Below are positions 32,814 through 43,000 of a stretch of 64,000 nt of DNA, in pieces. Where the stretch lies: assembly GCA_014873095.1 (NCBI GenBank), contig CP050848.1, positions 124,001-188,000 of the forward strand. Reading direction: 5' to 3'. Below the pieces are notes generated by a model. The model did not search any database, was not told where the DNA came from, and saw only the letters and a program-made list of their open reading frames with translations. The number at the start of each line of letters is the position of its first letter. Position 1 is the stretch's first letter. A program made the translations under genes and the position numbers. The DNA comes from Planctomycetales bacterium ZRK34. Lineage in GTDB: Bacteria; Planctomycetota; Phycisphaerae; Phycisphaerales; Zrk34.

Positions 32814-33386
32814 ATGCCATCATCAGATCGACATGACGACGCCATGCCCGCCGGTGATGATCGCCCGGCACGATTCATGAAGCTGTTTAATCGGCACAGC
32901 CGCCAGATCTATGCCTACATTCTCTGCCTGGTGGGTAACACGACCGACGTCGACGATTTGCACAGCGAAACCAATCTGGCGATGTGGCAGAGTTTCGACC
33001 AGTTTGATGAGTCTGATCCGCAATCCGATTTCGCCGCCTGGGGTCGCACCATCGCCCGGTATCGCGTGCTTCGATATTTCGACAGTCGCAAGACTGCCGC
33101 GCGTCAATTCAGTACGCAGACGATCGAAGCGCTGTCGCAAGAGGTCGAACATATGGCGCATACGGACCGGGTTCATGAGACGCTCGGCGAGTGTCTTCAA
33201 AAGCTGCCGCCTGAGCAGTACGAACTGATCCGCTGTCGCTATCTGCAGGCCATCCACGCGCGCAAGATTGCTGAGCAATTGGGGATTTCCGTATTCACGC
33301 TCTACAAGCGCCTGGCGCACATCCGTCAGCAGTTGCTCAACTGCATCCGCCGCACGTTGAACCTCGACGCGGAGGGCAGGCTGTGA
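32814..33386 (+). CDS. ECF-like RNA polymerase sigma factor (cassette 2)
   Basis: 190 aa, ATG 32814 with AAAGGAAA upstream. Region 2 covers about 20-90 (FMKLFNRHSRQIYAYILCLVGNTTDVDDLHSETNLAMWQ) and region 4 about 120-180 (LQKLPPEQYELIRCRYLQ, then helix-turn-helix ARKIAEQLGISVFTLYKRLAHIRQQL). It is the same small planctomycete/verrucomicrobial sigma type as in cassette 1, but the two are clearly diverged, so they are not a recent duplication. A four-base overlap (GTGA) couples it to the FecR-type gene. It likely drives cassette 2 after release by that protein. The gap upstream to the divergent old yellow enzyme gene is 251 bases. Confidence 0.9.
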   Translation: MPSSDRHDDAMPAGDDRPARFMKLFNRHSRQIYAYILCLVGNTTDVDDLHSETNLAMWQSFDQFDESDPQSDFAAWGRTIARYRVLRYFDSRKTAARQFSTQTIEALSQEVEHMAHTDRVHETLGECLQKLPPEQYELIRCRYLQAIHARKIAEQLGISVFTLYKRLAHIRQQLLNCIRRTLNLDAEGRL

Positions 33387-34942
33387 GCCCCGACTCCACG
33401 ACACCCCTGGCTGAGTGGATCACCGCCCAACGGGAAGACGCGTTGAGTCACGAAGATCATGCGGCGCTGGACGCCCTGCTTCGTGATGACGCCGAGGCGC
33501 GTCGACAGTACATCCTTCTGGCCATGATCGACACCTCGTGTCAGATGCGATTCGCATCGGATGTTGACTTGGATGTCGCAACAGCCCACGACTATTCGGC
33601 TGGGAACATCATCAATCGTCGCGATGAACGTTTCTGGAATGCCCCCGCGCTCAAGACGATCGCTGCGTTGGCGGCGGCGGTGTTGATCATCGCGACTGTT
33701 GGCTTCGTGGTGCTCAGCAAATCACCACCCACCCCCGGGACGGTGGATCCGCTGCCCATGGTCGCCACGATTGTTCGTTGCGAGGGCGCACGCTGGTCAT
33801 CGACGCCTCTGCATGAAGGGCAGGATTTGCGACCGGGTTACATCGCCATCGATGCCGGCGAGGTCGAAGTGCTCTTTGCCGACGGCTCGATGGTCACGCT
33901 CAGCGGGCGCAGCGAGTTGGAACTGACCAGCACCAACACCGGCTACCTGAGCCTGGGCACCTTAACCGCCACGAGCTTGCCGGGTTTCACGATCACCGCG
34001 CCGCATGGTGTTCGCGTGGTGGATCTGGGGACGCGATTCAGCGTTCAGGTCGGCGCGACTGGTGAAGCGACGGTGGGCGTTTGGGACGGCTCGGTGCGAG
34101 TGTATCGCGATGCAACGGACAGCGGTGTCGTGCTGACGACCGGCGACATGGCGCGGCTCTACGGGGGCCGCGCCGAGTTGAGCCGCGCCGATCGATCCAC
34201 CCCAGCGGCTTACGCTTCGGTTATTGAAGGATTCGATTATCGACTGGACACCACGCTGAGCGGCCAGGGCTTTCTGGGCAACGGGTTTACCGGCCCCTGG
34301 CGCGGCCCGACGGCGTTCAGCGTGACGGCCGAGGGCCAGCACAACATGGTCGGCGAGGTTCACGGAGCAGCCGGCAACGTGTACATCGATCGAACGCTGG
34401 TGTCGCCGATCGATTTTGATCATGACGGCGTGTACTACATGAGCTTTGTGATTCGCGATGAGGATGTCGATGCCCGGGACGAGTATTTCTGGGTGGGTCT
34501 GCAATCCTCCGGCGATGCCGACCCGACGTGGGGAATCAAGGCGGCATTCGGCCTCAGCAGCAACGAGCACGCGATGCTGGCGATCAACAGCACGCTCAAC
34601 GGATACATAGTCGGCCCGGCGATAGCGACCGATCGCTGGCAGCGTTATCTGTGCCGGGTTCAAACACGCGCCGAGGGGGCTGATGAAATCTCGTTGCTCA
34701 TCCTCGACGCTGAAGAAACCACGCCCCGCGATGAGCCGCTGGAATGGACCATGACGCTTTCGCGACCCATCACCGGAATCGCCGACGAGTTGCACATCCA
34801 GGCAGGCCCCAAAACGCGAACGCGTTTCGATGATATTCGAATCGGCGCGACGCTTGATTCGGCCCTGCCTTCACATCGATCCGAATCGCCCCGGAGTGAG
34901 AGTGACAACCATCCGCCATCCCAAAAGGAGATTTCAGAATGA
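33383..34942 (+). CDS. FecR-type anti-sigma-like membrane protein with C-terminal lectin-like domain (cassette 2)
   Basis: 519 aa from GTG 33383, which overlaps the sigma-factor TGA. Domains: cytoplasmic segment 1-88 (EWITAQREDALSHEDHAALDALLRDD); transmembrane helix about 89-112; FecR domain about 125-275 with VEVLFADGSMVTLSG and VVDLGTRFSVQVG; then a beta-sandwich (about 285-505) with EGFDYRLDT, GVYYMSFVIRD, EYFWVGLQ and GPKTRTRFDDIRIGAT. The last domain matches residues about 290-515 of the surface protein encoded next, over its whole length. It is presumed to hold the sigma factor inside and sense the surface outside. Its stop overlaps the next ATG by four bases, so the first three genes are translationally coupled. 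Confidence 0.88.
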   Translation: MSPDSTTPLAEWITAQREDALSHEDHAALDALLRDDAEARRQYILLAMIDTSCQMRFASDVDLDVATAHDYSAGNIINRRDERFWNAPALKTIAALAAAVLIIATVGFVVLSKSPPTPGTVDPLPMVATIVRCEGARWSSTPLHEGQDLRPGYIAIDAGEVEVLFADGSMVTLSGRSELELTSTNTGYLSLGTLTATSLPGFTITAPHGVRVVDLGTRFSVQVGATGEATVGVWDGSVRVYRDATDSGVVLTTGDMARLYGGRAELSRADRSTPAAYASVIEGFDYRLDTTLSGQGFLGNGFTGPWRGPTAFSVTAEGQHNMVGEVHGAAGNVYIDRTLVSPIDFDHDGVYYMSFVIRDEDVDARDEYFWVGLQSSGDADPTWGIKAAFGLSSNEHAMLAINSTLNGYIVGPAIATDRWQRYLCRVQTRAEGADEISLLILDAEETTPRDEPLEWTMTLSRPITGIADELHIQAGPKTRTRFDDIRIGATLDSALPSHRSESPRSESDNHPPSQKEISE

Positions 34943-36555
34943 CACGGTTCAACCCTCAACGCCCGTTTGCCACGGCCTGCTTCGGCGCGCTGCTCGGCCT
35001 GACCCTGACCACCGGCGTCGCCCAGGCGGATGTGCTGACTTACTCACAGCTTGCCGCGCTGGATTCAAACATCATCGTGCAGTACTCCTTCGACGGGGCC
35101 ACCACGACCGAGCGCCAGGAGGACAAAACCTCCGGCACGAACGATCTGATTATCAAGACGCAAGGCTCCGGCAGCGGGGCCGCCATCTCCTACGGCGCGG
35201 GTTTTGACGGGTCCAGCGACGCCGTCTCTCCCCAACGGATCAACGGCTCAAACGGGGCGGCGTTCTCGACGAGCGCCGCAATCAATACGACTGCAAACAC
35301 CGCTTACTCCTACGAAGCCATTCTGCAGGTGCCGGATTTTAACGACAACGGCACAGGCTATATTTTTGCCACGCGATCAAGCACGGCCACCCGGGATTAC
35401 TGGAGTGCGCACCAGCACGCTGGGAGCGGCGCAGATAGCGTCTTCACCACATCGGGCGACAACTTCACCAACTCCTCCAACATCATTCCAAGCGTCACGG
35501 GCGGCAGCTGGTATTACGTCGCGGTGACCAAGGAACTGGTCGCAGGCAACACGCAGGTCAACACATGGATGGCGAACCTGTCCAACGGCGACACCGCCCT
35601 CACCCAGGTCGCGACAAATCAGACCGTGTCGGGCAGTTTCCAGAACAACATCGCCATGGGCGTCGGGATGGTCAACAGCATCGGCAGCTATGTAGAGGCT
35701 TTTGGCGGTTCGATCGACGAAGTCTCGCTGTACAGCGGTCTTCGCACACAGAGCAACTTCCAGACCTCACTGGATCGCATCAACGCCTCGCCGACACTGG
35801 TCTATGAACCGTTTGACTACAGTGCCGGTGATCTGAACACCAACAACAGCAGCGCGCTCGGCCTGACCGGCGCCTGGAACGGGAACACATCGTTCGACGT
35901 CACCGCCGGAAGCCTGAACTACCCTGCCTCGTCCCCGTTGAGTTCCACCGCCAACAAAGCCGAGCTGTCCGGCAGCAATGGCACCAACCCGCGCATCGAC
36001 CGCACGATGAGTACCCCGATCAGCTTCGATGAAGCGGGTGTCTACTACGTCAGCTTCCTGATGAATGACACGAATGCCGGCGGCAGCGAGTACTTCTACG
36101 TCGCGCTGCAGGACTCAACCGCCCCGGATCAGACCTGGGACATCACGGCCGCCTTCGGCATCAGCAGTTCCGAAACCATGCTGCTGACGACCGTCGACGG
36201 TCAGACCGGCTACACAGCGGGCGGAGCCATCCCGACGGGGCAGGACGTGCTGGTGATTGGCAAGATCATCACCACTGCAAGCGGCAACGACCAGGTCTTC
36301 ATGTCGGTCTACGACTCATCGGAAACCGTTCCCCTTACTGAACCGATCAGTTGGGACCTGTCCAAGTCGGTTGAGATCACCGGCCTGGCCGATCAGTTGC
36401 TGCTGATGTCCGGGCCTGACACGCAGACCCGCGTTGATGAAATCCGCATCGGCACCACGTTCAACTCCGTCGCCGTCGCCGCCATCCCCACCCCCACGGC
36501 CCTGCCGGCGGGACTGGCCCTGCTAACGATGGCGGCGATGCGCCGTCGTAAATGA
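34939..36555 (+). CDS. LamG plus lectin-like surface protein with IPTPxALPAGL sorting tail (cassette 2)
   Basis: 538 aa, ATG 34939 with AAAAGGAGA upstream. Signal peptide about 1-30 (ending GVAQA). A LamG-like domain (about 45-280) runs from [14 protein letters not shown] to [15 protein letters not shown] second beta-sandwich (about 290-512) has [28 protein letters not shown] and [16 protein letters not shown], matching the outer domain of the upstream FecR-type protein. The tail is [23 protein letters not shown], the same variant sorting signal as the NHL protein of cassette 1. The protein joins in one chain what cassette 1 encodes as two (mirror domain and LamG). Probably exported and attached or released at the surface; the ligand is unknown. 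Confidence 0.87.
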   Translation: MTRFNPQRPFATACFGALLGLTLTTGVAQADVLTYSQLAALDSNIIVQYSFDGATTTERQEDKTSGTNDLIIKTQGSGSGAAISYGAGFDGSSDAVSPQRINGSNGAAFSTSAAINTTANTAYSYEAILQVPDFNDNGTGYIFATRSSTATRDYWSAHQHAGSGADSVFTTSGDNFTNSSNIIPSVTGGSWYYVAVTKELVAGNTQVNTWMANLSNGDTALTQVATNQTVSGSFQNNIAMGVGMVNSIGSYVEAFGGSIDEVSLYSGLRTQSNFQTSLDRINASPTLVYEPFDYSAGDLNTNNSSALGLTGAWNGNTSFDVTAGSLNYPASSPLSSTANKAELSGSNGTNPRIDRTMSTPISFDEAGVYYVSFLMNDTNAGGSEYFYVALQDSTAPDQTWDITAAFGISSSETMLLTTVDGQTGYTAGGAIPTGQDVLVIGKIITTASGNDQVFMSVYDSSETVPLTEPISWDLSKSVEITGLADQLLLMSGPDTQTRVDEIRIGTTFNSVAVAAIPTPTALPAGLALLTMAAMRRRK

Positions 36556-36573
36556 CCACCGTCTGCACGCGAC

Positions 36574-36593
36574 CGTTCGGCGAGAGCCGAACG
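36574..36593 (+). repeat. Perfect hairpin between surface-protein and pseudopilin genes (cassette 2)
   Basis: An 8-bp perfect stem (36574-36581 with 36586-36593) and GAGA tetraloop, 19 bases after the surface-protein stop codon and 38 bases before the pseudopilin start. It occupies the same intercistronic position as the double hairpin of cassette 1 and may serve as a terminator/attenuator or processing site. No T-run follows. Confidence 0.6.
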
Positions 36594-36631
36594 ATCGCTT
36601 TGGCCAACCGCTCATCACTCCGGAGCAATCG

Positions 36632-37366
36632 ATGCAGGATCGACACGATCAAACAGGCTTCACGCTGATCGAACTGCTGGTGGTCGTTTCCATCATCGCC
36701 CTGCTGATCGCGATCCTGTTGCCATCGTTGTCGGCCGCCAGGGAACAGTCGCGCCGCGTGGCCTGCGGGGTGAACATCCGCCAACATCTGACGATCGCGC
36801 TGACCGAAGCGGTCGCCGACAAGGGCAAGCTCCCCGACTGGCACAACGACTCCGGCCGCTGGGGTACGGATTGGACCTACCCCGTCACTTCACCGGTCGA
36901 TAAGAACTATCCGCACATCTTCGACCTTGATGCGCGCAACTATCTGCTTGAAAAACTCAAGACCACGCGCGACATGTACTACTGCCCTTCGAATCATGAC
37001 GAATGGTGGAACCGCGACGACTTCTGGCAGGACAGCGCGTACACCTCCGGCTGGGGCTATGTCTACTTCGGCGCCGCCCCCAAGGGACACGCCAGATGGA
37101 ATTACCTCGCCGGCACGAAAGAGCCTTTCGCCATCAACCTCCATGATCGGCCCATGTACGACATCCTCTGGACGGACCTGAACCGTCAGATCAACGGCGT
37201 CGGATGGTTTCGCTTCGACCCGGCCCGCGGGGCCAACCACTTCGATGACCTGACCGGCAACCCCGTCGGCGCCAACAACGGCTACCTTGACGGCCACGTC
37301 GAATGGGTCAACTTCGCCCGAATGAACGCCGAGATGACACGCCCGAATTGGAAGTTCTGGTGGTAA
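36632..37366 (+). CDS. Type II secretion-like pseudopilin (cassette 2)
   Basis: 244 aa, ATG 36632 with CGGAGC upstream. Class III signal: MQDRHDQTG, cleavage before F10, Glu at +5, then [24 protein letters not shown] and [18 protein letters not shown]. The rest is a globular domain with many aromatic residues ([39 protein letters not shown]) and the DG motif [12 protein letters not shown] near the end, which is also LDGHVE[YW] in the cassette 1 pseudopilin. Expected to be processed by a prepilin peptidase. Position in the operon, after the mirror-type surface protein, matches cassette 1; the next gene follows 48 bases later. Confidence 0.92.
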   Translation: MQDRHDQTGFTLIELLVVVSIIALLIAILLPSLSAAREQSRRVACGVNIRQHLTIALTEAVADKGKLPDWHNDSGRWGTDWTYPVTSPVDKNYPHIFDLDARNYLLEKLKTTRDMYYCPSNHDEWWNRDDFWQDSAYTSGWGYVYFGAAPKGHARWNYLAGTKEPFAINLHDRPMYDILWTDLNRQINGVGWFRFDPARGANHFDDLTGNPVGANNGYLDGHVEWVNFARMNAEMTRPNWKFWW

Positions 37367-37414
37367 TCCCCCCCCACGCATTCACCGCTGACAATCAAAC
37401 GCAGGAGCTGTTTC

Positions 37415-38887
37415 ATGTCCACAACCCGCAGGCGATTTGTTCAAGGTACGCTCGCCGCCTCCGCCGCACTGTCGACCATGCCGATCCGGGTCCGCGGCGC
37501 CAATGATCGCATCGGTGTTGCCGTCATCGGGATGCGGTCACGTGGCAAGATTCACGTCGACTACGTTTCCGACTGTCGCGAATCGCACAACGCCCATGTC
37601 GTCGCGCTCGCCGAAGTCGACAAGGGCATTCTCGACGATCGCGTGAAGTGGACCGAGAAGACGTACAACTTCAAATGCGATGGTGTGCAGGACTACCGCC
37701 GCCTCCTGGACCGCAAGGATATCGACGTGGTCAGCATTGCCGCGACCAACCACTGGCACGCACTGATGGCCATCGAAGCGATGCAGGCCGGTAAGGACGT
37801 GTATGTCGAGAAGCCGGTCAGTCACAATGTGTGGGAAGGCAGGCAGATCGTCAATGCCGCCCGCAAGTACAAGAAGATCGTACAAACCGGCACGCAGTCA
37901 CGCTCGATGCACGGCATGCACAAGATGATCGACTTCGTCCACAGCGGCCAGCTTGGCAAGGTGCAGTACGCCATCGGCACCTGCTACAAGGCCCGCACAT
38001 CGATCGGCCTGCGCGACAAGCCGCTGCACATTCCCGACAGCATCGACTACGACCTGTGGTGCGGGCCCGCCGCCAAGGTTGATCTTTATCGCAACCAGCT
38101 TCACTACGACTGGCACTGGGACTTCAACACCGGTTGCGGCGACGTCGGCAACCAGGGCATTCATCAGATGGACATTGCCCGCTGGTTCTGCCAGCACACC
38201 GCGCTGTCGCCGCGTGTGATGAGCATCGGCGGCCGTCTCGGGTACAAAGACGCCGGCGACACCGCCAACACGCAGATCGTGTTCCACGACTACCCCGAAC
38301 GCCCGATCTTTTTCGAGGTGCGCGGCTTGCCCGCCGATAAGCAGAAGTTTTTGAAGCACAGTTGGGGCAACGCCGATATGGGCCCCGGCCCCAAGAATGT
38401 CGGCTCCATCGGCGTGCTCGTGCAGTGCGAACACGGCTACATGGCCTGCAACAGCTTCCACTCCGGCACCGCCTTCGACAGCGATGGCAAGAAGATCAAA
38501 TCCTTCTCCGGCGGCGGCAACCACATGGGCAACTTCCTCGACGCCGTCCGCTCGCGCAAACACGAACAACTCAACGCCGACATCCTCGACGGTCACATCT
38601 CCTCGGCCCTGTGCCACACCGGCAACATCAGCTACCTGCTGGGCTCGAAGAAACCCGCCCCCGAGATCACCGCGCAGATCAAAAGCCATCCGATTCTGGC
38701 CGATTCGTTCGCCCGCATGAGTGACCACCTGGCCAAACTCGACATTGATATCGCCACCCCGACCCTCGCGATGGGCCCGCAGTTGGAAATGAATCCGCAG
38801 ACTGAGCGTTTCACCAACAGTGATGAAGCCAACACAATGCTCAAGCGAGAATACCGCGATGGATTCGTGGTCCCCGAAGTGTCTTAA
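37415..38887 (+). CDS. Secreted Gfo/Idh/MocA-family oxidoreductase (cassette 2)
   Basis: 490 aa, ATG 37415 with GCAGGAG upstream. Tat-like leader STTRRRFVQGTLAASAALS (about 2-30). Rossmann motif IGVAVIGMRSRGKIHVDYV, HVVALAEVDKG, VVSIAATNHWHALMAIEAMQAGKDVYVEKPVSH with catalytic EKP. The C-terminal domain contains LHYDWHWDFNTGCGDVGNQGIHQMDIARWF, the usual substrate-site Asp and His residues. Compared with the pair at 9179-11900 it is a more distant paralogue. It probably acts on a sugar from the glycan that the surface proteins of the cassette bind; that link is inference. The DapA-like gene follows 36 bases later. Confidence 0.93.
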   Translation: MSTTRRRFVQGTLAASAALSTMPIRVRGANDRIGVAVIGMRSRGKIHVDYVSDCRESHNAHVVALAEVDKGILDDRVKWTEKTYNFKCDGVQDYRRLLDRKDIDVVSIAATNHWHALMAIEAMQAGKDVYVEKPVSHNVWEGRQIVNAARKYKKIVQTGTQSRSMHGMHKMIDFVHSGQLGKVQYAIGTCYKARTSIGLRDKPLHIPDSIDYDLWCGPAAKVDLYRNQLHYDWHWDFNTGCGDVGNQGIHQMDIARWFCQHTALSPRVMSIGGRLGYKDAGDTANTQIVFHDYPERPIFFEVRGLPADKQKFLKHSWGNADMGPGPKNVGSIGVLVQCEHGYMACNSFHSGTAFDSDGKKIKSFSGGGNHMGNFLDAVRSRKHEQLNADILDGHISSALCHTGNISYLLGSKKPAPEITAQIKSHPILADSFARMSDHLAKLDIDIATPTLAMGPQLEMNPQTERFTNSDEANTMLKREYRDGFVVPEVS

Positions 38888-38923
38888 CTCGTAAACCATC
38901 GCAGCCCCAGTGAGGATTCAACA

Positions 38924-40057
38924 GTGAACCAAGCCAGCCACACGCAAGGACACATCACCAGGCGACACATGCTCAGGACGGCGACGGCCGGCGCGGTTGG
39001 CGCGGCAGCAGCCAGCCTCGTGAGTCGCCCCGGCACAAGTCTTCACGCCGCCAACGAGGTCGCGGCGGACCCTCGAATTCTGGGCCCCTTCCTGATTCTC
39101 TCCACGCCGTTCACTGCATCCGGCGAGGTCGACTACGACTCACTGGCGCGCGAAGCCTGCTACTTGGACTGGTGCGGTTGTCCGGGCATGATCTGGCCCC
39201 AGTCGGGCGACAGCATTGACTTGCTCACCAACGAAGAAAAACTCAAGGGCATGGAAGTTCTGGCCGAGACCTCGCGCAAGTTGAAGACGACGGCGTTGTG
39301 CCTCGGCGTGCAGGGTAAAGACACCGACGAGATGCTCATGTTTGCCCGGCATGTCGAAAAGCTCAACCCGCCAGCCATGATCTCGCGGCCGCTGGATTCG
39401 GGGAAGACCGAAGACGATCTGCGTCAATACTGGAGCGCCCTGGCGGCGGTCGCCAAACGCCCCGTCTTCATCCAGACCACCGGTGGTGTGACCTACAAAG
39501 GGCCGATCCCTTCGGTGAAGCTGCTGGTTGAACTCGCCGAGAAATTTCCCCGGTTCGGCTATGTGAAGGAAGAGGCGGGTGATGTCTTCGGTCGAATGCG
39601 TCAAGAGATCGCCGCCAAGCCACCGATCCGGCGTGTCTTCAGCGCGCGGGGCGGATACCACTGGCTCAAAGAGTTGCAGATGGGCTCCGAAGGCCTGATC
39701 ACCGAGCGCAACATCTACGCCGATGTCCTGACACACATCTGGCGCCTGCACCAAAGCGGATCAGATCCGGCCGCAATGAAAGACGCGTTCGGCAAATTCC
39801 TGCAGATGCTCAAGCTGAACAAGTCGCTACCCGGCAGCGATCTGCGCGGAATCCAGCTTTACCTTCTGAAAAAACGAGGCGTATTCCAGACGATGGTGTC
39901 ACGCCATTACGGGCCGAACAAATCGATTCCCGAGTCGCCGATTTACTCAGACCTGAAACTCAGCCCGGAAGACATCGTCAAGATTGAACGCGGCTATGAA
40001 ACGTTAACACCGTATCGAAAACCCGGTGAGCCCAGTTTCGCCGCGGCCGCCCGGTAG
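38924..40057 (+). CDS. DapA/NanA-family aldolase-like protein with Tat-type leader
   Basis: 377 aa from GTG 38924, with GTGAGGA upstream. Leader TRRHMLRTATAGAVGAAAASL (about 13-35). The TIM-barrel domain (about 50-340) opens LGPFLILSTPFTASGEVDYDSL, as in dihydrodipicolinate synthase/N-acetylneuraminate lyase. The Schiff-base Lys is kept (YVKEEAG, Lys215), but the GxxGE substrate loop reads PQSGDS and the usual barrel Tyr is Gln184 (FIQTTGG). So it may be a lyase of altered specificity or a binding protein. An exported member is unusual, since most are cytosolic. Last gene of cassette 2; convergent with the giant surface protein gene, 16 bases apart. Confidence 0.85.
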   Translation: MNQASHTQGHITRRHMLRTATAGAVGAAAASLVSRPGTSLHAANEVAADPRILGPFLILSTPFTASGEVDYDSLAREACYLDWCGCPGMIWPQSGDSIDLLTNEEKLKGMEVLAETSRKLKTTALCLGVQGKDTDEMLMFARHVEKLNPPAMISRPLDSGKTEDDLRQYWSALAAVAKRPVFIQTTGGVTYKGPIPSVKLLVELAEKFPRFGYVKEEAGDVFGRMRQEIAAKPPIRRVFSARGGYHWLKELQMGSEGLITERNIYADVLTHIWRLHQSGSDPAAMKDAFGKFLQMLKLNKSLPGSDLRGIQLYLLKKRGVFQTMVSRHYGPNKSIPESPIYSDLKLSPEDIVKIERGYETLTPYRKPGEPSFAAAAR

Positions 40058-40073
40058 ACTTCGATCAACTGAC

Positions 40074-43000
40074 TCATCGCCTGCGTCGACTGAAACAAAT
40101 CGCAGACCCCACGATCAACAAGCCGGCGACACCCGGCTCGGGGGTATTGACCAACGCCAGCAGTCCGTCGACAGTCTGACCGTAATGCTGACTCAGCAGC
40201 GTCAGGTCGGCGATGTCTATAAAGCCATCCTGGTTGAAGTCGCCGTCGGACCAGGCCACATCCGATGTTCGGCCGTAGTTCTGCGACAGCAGGACCAGGT
40301 CGGCAATGTCAACGAGGTTGTCGACATTGGCGTCGCCGAGGAGCGTGGCGCGGGCGAGGATCGACCCCTCAACGCCGCCGAAGTCATCATCGTAAAGCAC
40401 CGCGAGCGTCAGATCGCCCAGCGGACCGACCGCCGATGTGTCGATCTCCGCAAAACGTCCGTTGCGCAGCCCGTCATAGTTGACCAGCTCAAACACTTCG
40501 CCGGCGACAGGCATGTATCCATCGAGCAGCGAGAGGTTGAGTGCGCCGTTGAGCGACACATCGTCGGTGATCACCAACTGGTCATACTCATCACCGGCTG
40601 TCGGGCCGGCGATCTGGAAATTGAATGTGCTGGTTTCAGACTGATCCACGCTGCCGAAGACCTGCAGGCGGCCGGGCGAATTGCCGATATCCAGGTCGCC
40701 GTCGCTGACCAGTTGCCCCGCGATGCGGCCGCTGCCGCTCAGCGTGGTGTCGGGCGTGATGTTGAGTTGGCCGGTTTCGACCACGCCGTCGACGTTGACC
40801 TGCCCGCCGCTGAGCGTGACGGAATCCGCGGAAAGATAGCTGTTTTCGTCGACGTGGAGCACGCCGCCGGAGGGGCTGTCGGGCTCGAACGTGTTGAAGA
40901 AATCCCCGTGGACAATGATCTGGCCGCCGTCGGTGATGTTCAGCGCGCCGTAGTTGTCGAAGCGGCCGGCGGTGTTGTCGATGTCGAGCTGATTACCGTT
41001 GGCGATAGTCAGTTCGCCGTAGTTTGTCCTCAGCGCGGCGCCGAGGCCGACAAAGGATGCTTCTTTGCCCGCGAGGGTGAGTTTGCCGGAGGGGTCGATG
41101 ACGAAGTTGTCGGACAGCGCAACGTCGAGCGTTGTCGGGTGGGTGGTGTTGGTCTCCGCGTCGTAGTTGTCGTTGATGGTCAACGTACTGGCGAGTTCAT
41201 TGCGGATGTTCGCACCGCCGATGCGGATATCGGATGAGGCGTCAGCGACCACGGAGCCAGCGTTGATCACGAGGTTGTAGACCTTCATCAAGGCGCTGTT
41301 GGTGAGCGTGGTGGCGCCGCCGTTGTTGGTGTAGTCGCCGCGGACATCAAGAATGGCATTGGTGTCGATGTTGATGGCGCCGGAGTTTGCCAGGCCGCCG
41401 GTGGTGATGAAGTTCTGACGACGGGCAAAATTGATCGTGCCGCGGTTTTCCTGGACGGTGTTGAAGTACCGGAACGAGGCGGCGCCGGAAAGGGTGACAT
41501 TGGCTTCGTTGATGACAAGCTTGGTGTCGTAGGCGCTGATGTCGTAGACGTTGGAGAGGATGTTGTCGCCGTTGCTGATTTTGACGACGTCGACATTGAG
41601 CACGGCCAGATCCGGGTCAAGCGCCTCGTCGGGCGCGGGCGGCGCGGTGGTGTTGGTCCAGAATTGATCGGCGCCGATGAGGTTCCACGTGCCGCCGACG
41701 AGTTTGGCCCCGCCTTCGGCGTAGTCCTTGATCTCAACCTGGAAACCGAACTCGGCGCCGGCGTTGATCTGAATGGTGCCATCGTTGACGAGATTGATCG
41801 GAACGATGAACGGTTCGGGCACCACCGGGGGCGCGTCGGGGTCCAGCGAGCCAATCGGCTTGAGGAAGAGATTGTTGCGGCCGGAAGCGATGATCAGCGT
41901 GCCGTGGTTCTGAACATCGATGAAGCGCGAGGCGGCCTCGGTGTATATGTCTGAGTCGCTGAGCGAGACGCCGCCCTGCTCGGGAAAGATGATGCCGTTC
42001 AGCGTGAGCGTGCCGCCGGCATCGGTCACGAAGCGGGACTGTACATCAAATCGCTGCTGCAGCGCCTGGCTGAAAAGAATCTCGCCGCCGCCCGCCGCGT
42101 GGAACATCATTGCTTTCTGTACCGCCGCGCCGAAGTCCACGGTGCTCTGCAGGCCCACCTTCGGCGTTCCGGCAAAGACCACCATGCCGCCGTCAGACGC
42201 GGCGAATTCACCCGTGGTGGATGTAGTGGTGATGAACGGATTGCCGGTGATCATCAGCATCGAGCCGGCGCCATCGGCGCTGATCACGCCGTCCTGCGTA
42301 AAAGTTGGCGCGTTGATCGTCAACAGCCCGGCATTGCGGACCTGCATCTGCCCGGTAGTCTGGTTGGCGAGCTGATTGCTCAGCGTCAGCGCGACGCTGT
42401 TGCCGTCGATGATGATCGTGCCGGCATTGTCGAGTGTCTGCGAAATCGCAAACTGATGTGTGCTCACGTTGTAGGCGGTGGGGTAATCAACCTGGTAGCC
42501 CAGCCCGTCCACTGGTAGCGCACCGGCCCTGAAGAGCTGCGTCGAACGGACCAGGTTCTGATACTGCTGACTGTAAGTGATATCAATGATGGGATTGCCG
42601 GTGGAGATCGACGACGGCGGGTTGTGATCAAGGTACAGGTCGACGGTGTCATCACCGCCGGGCGTGGAGAAAGGCGTCGGCGCGTTGAGCACGATCGTGT
42701 GGCCTTCGCCGTTGACCAACAAGTCGGCCGTGAACTTCGCCGGGCCGTCGAATGTCATCTGGCCCGATCCGACGATGTTCAGCACGCTGCCGGTGGCGAT
42801 GAATTCGGTATAGCCGCTGCCGTGATAATCGCCGTCGTTTTTCACCTCGTTGAGTTGCCACCGCCGCACACCAGACTGCTCATAGGTCGAGCCCGGTAGA
42901 ATCTGAAGCCGATTCACCGACGTGATCGCGTCAGTATTCATAGCCTGGATGGTGGTCAGATCCAGATTCCAGTAGTCAACGATGTTCGAGTAGGTGGTGG

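Noticed and set aside
37898-38899. 333-codon minus-strand frame opposite the cassette 2 oxidoreductase
   Set aside because: Antisense of a clear Gfo/Idh/MocA gene; composition is typical of reverse-frame noise.
40026-41237. 403-codon plus-strand frame opposite the giant surface protein
   Set aside because: Shadow of a GC-rich repetitive coding region, without leader, motif or ribosome site.
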